NCBI GenBank assembly: GCA_934489895.1
Contig: CAKSST010000008.1
Coordinates: forward strand, 6,842 to 70,841
Reading direction: 5' to 3'
Source of the DNA: an uncultured Eubacteriales bacterium
Lineage (GTDB): Bacteria > Bacillota > Clostridia > Oscillospirales > Acutalibacteraceae
DNA: 64,000 bases
Position numbers and translations under genes: made by a program. The notes beneath the pieces were generated by a model. The model was not told the origin of the DNA. It did no database searches and saw only the letters and a list, made by a program, of their open reading frames with translations. This document shows, in pieces, positions 63,233 to 64,000 of the stretch (within the stretch, counting starts at the first letter, position 1; every line of letters starts with the position of its first letter).

Positions 63233-63868
63233 AACCACTCGCTAAGCGAGTGGTTCCTTGAAGGCTTTTGCCGATGAGGGAAAATAATCTCCTATGGTAT
63301 AATGCAAGAGGTCTGCCAACCACAAGCAATAAAACATAGGAGGTCAACTATGAAAATCAACACGAACAGTATAGCACATACGACATGGAATTGCAAATAC
63401 CACATAGTATTTGCACCGAAATACAGAAGGCAAGTCATCTATGGAAAGATAAAAGCCGATATAGGACAAATACTGAGGAAATTATGTGAATGGAAAGGCG
63501 TAGAAAGCATTGGAGCTGAAGCTTGTCCCGACCATATACATTTATCGGTGTCAATACCTCCCAAAATAAGTGCATCAAGTTTTATGGGATATTTAATAGG
63601 AAAAAACAGTTTAATGATTTTTGACAAACAAGCAAATCTAAAATACCGATACGGGAACCGAGAATTTTGGTGTAGAGGATATTATGTAGATACCGTAGGG
63701 AAGAAAAAAGGTAATAGCAGAATATATACGGAATCAACCACAAGAAGATTTAGCGTACGAACAAATTAGTATAAAAGAATTAGCAGACCCGTTTACGGGT
63801 GAGCCGGTTAAGGTAAGCAAAAAATAACCAACCGCTTTAGTGGCAGCTAAGAGTCCGCTTGCGGTTGG
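63233..63868 (+). mobile_element. IS200-like insertion sequence
   Basis: Left end: perfect 10-bp palindrome AACCACTCGC/GCGAGTGGTT (63233-63242, 63246-63255) 11 bp after the tuf terminator. It holds one transposase gene, with an extended -10 (TGGTATAAT, 63295-63303) ahead of it. Right after the gene, CCAACCGC (63828-63835) pairs with GCGGTTGG (63861-63868) around an inner TTAG/CTAA stem. Subterminal palindromes instead of terminal repeats are the hallmark of IS200/IS605 elements moved by single-strand HUH transposases. The exact right boundary is not fixed; the structured region beyond 63872 may or may not belong. No tnpB is seen inside the window. Confidence 0.8.
63350..63827 (+). pseudogene. 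tnpA: IS200 TnpA transposase, frameshifted at an A6 run
   Basis: HUH-type Y1 transposase. From ATG 63350 (SD TAGGAGG) the first 120 residues are intact: TWNCKYHIVFAPKYRR, the metal-binding HUH motif H62-x-H64 (CPDHIHLSV), and the catalytic Tyr in CRGYYVDTVG (Y111 or Y112). At AAG-AAA-AAA-GG (A6 at 63704-63709) the frame breaks; the zero frame ends at 63769 after unrelated residues. Reading on with one A fewer gives VIAEYIRNQPQEDLAYEQIS and ends KVSKK at 63827, the normal C-terminus. It is either an inactivated copy or one that relies on slippage at the A run. Confidence 0.85.
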
Positions 63869-63871
63869 CAG

Positions 63872-63996
63872 ATTGTTCGGTGGACTTTCAGTCCCGCCGG
63901 TAACAGCGGTTTACAGCCGCAGAGCAAACTGCCCGACTGCGCTCAGTCTCACGCAGGCATAGTCCAGCAATACATCTTCCATTACGCCCGAACAAT
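63872..63996. ncRNA. Candidate structured RNA or IS right-end fold, unknown family
   Basis: A GC-rich block closed by ATTGTTCGG (63872-63880) and CCGAACAAT (63988-63996). Next to it TGGACT (63881-63886) can pair with AGTCCA (63961-63966), extending the helix. Inside: GCGG/CCGC (63906-63920) and CTGCG/CGCAG (63937-63941, 63952-63956). A competing local hairpin GGACT-ttc-AGTCC exists at 63882-63894. Base composition differs from the AT-rich surroundings. It does not match SRP RNA, tmRNA, 6S or riboswitch motifs that I know. Strand is undetermined. It may belong to the IS element or be the edge of the next locus. Confidence 0.4.
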
Positions 63997-64000
63997 GAAT

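Overview
The window is a chromosomal segment of a low-GC, endospore-forming Clostridia-type Firmicute, most likely in or near the Oscillospiraceae/Ruminococcaceae. This is inferred from the gene set: meso-DAP-type murE, a germinant-receptor operon, the sporulation genes ylbJ, yqfC and yqfD, mutS2, cdaA-ybbR, recD2, and a small protein next to a NifS-like enzyme. Almost everything is core genome. The accessory pieces are an IS200-type element at the right edge, a tandem hairpin-rich repeat, a decayed sugar kinase and an unusual P-type ATPase.

Layout. 1-10.7 kb is a division/cell-wall cluster: end of an FtsL-like gene, PASTA-domain PBP, murE, mraY, ftsW/spoVE, murG, murA, divIB, ftsZ. It lacks murF, murD, murC, murB and ftsA. 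10.7-20.0 kb holds a previously easy-to-miss 37-residue Cys-rich membrane peptide, a ClpC-like ATPase, a gerB-gerC-gerA receptor operon, a small Cys-rich protein, and ylbJ divergent from yqfC-yqfD. 20.05-20.43 kb is a tandem 160-bp repeat in front of phoH. 20.4-26.1 kb is phoH-ybeY-era-yqzL-recO-mutS2. 26.1-29.1 kb (minus strand) is an ACT protein-hom-lysC operon for the aspartate pathway, with a possible internal start in lysC.

29.2-38.6 kb carries a YtvI-like permease, a DUF3343/cysteine-desulfurase-like pair, cdaA-ybbR (c-di-AMP synthesis and its regulator), an unknown Cys-rich membrane protein, recD2, comF and an MreB-like gene. 38.6-40.7 kb (minus) has a mutarotase-like protein and tmcAL. 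40.8-45.6 kb has ackA-galK, then oadG-oadB under a palindrome-bearing promoter, then the remnant of an FGGY sugar kinase. 45.6-48.2 kb (minus) is a P2-like ATPase whose catalytic and ion-binding motifs are altered. 48.3-63.2 kb is translation/transcription: prfB, citrate synthase, rpoB-rpoC, rpsL-rpsG-fusA-tuf. The window ends in an IS200-like element with a frameshifted transposase, followed by a GC-rich stretch that can fold into a closed multi-hairpin structure.

Regulation visible by eye: several good vegetative promoters (upstream of ftsZ, cdaA, ackA, oadG, prfB, rpoB, rpsL, and the ACT-hom-lysC operon), mother-cell-sigma-like elements around the sporulation genes, and many intrinsic terminators. 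No tRNA, rRNA, CRISPR array or recognisable riboswitch was seen. All family assignments are by reading the protein sequence, not by search.
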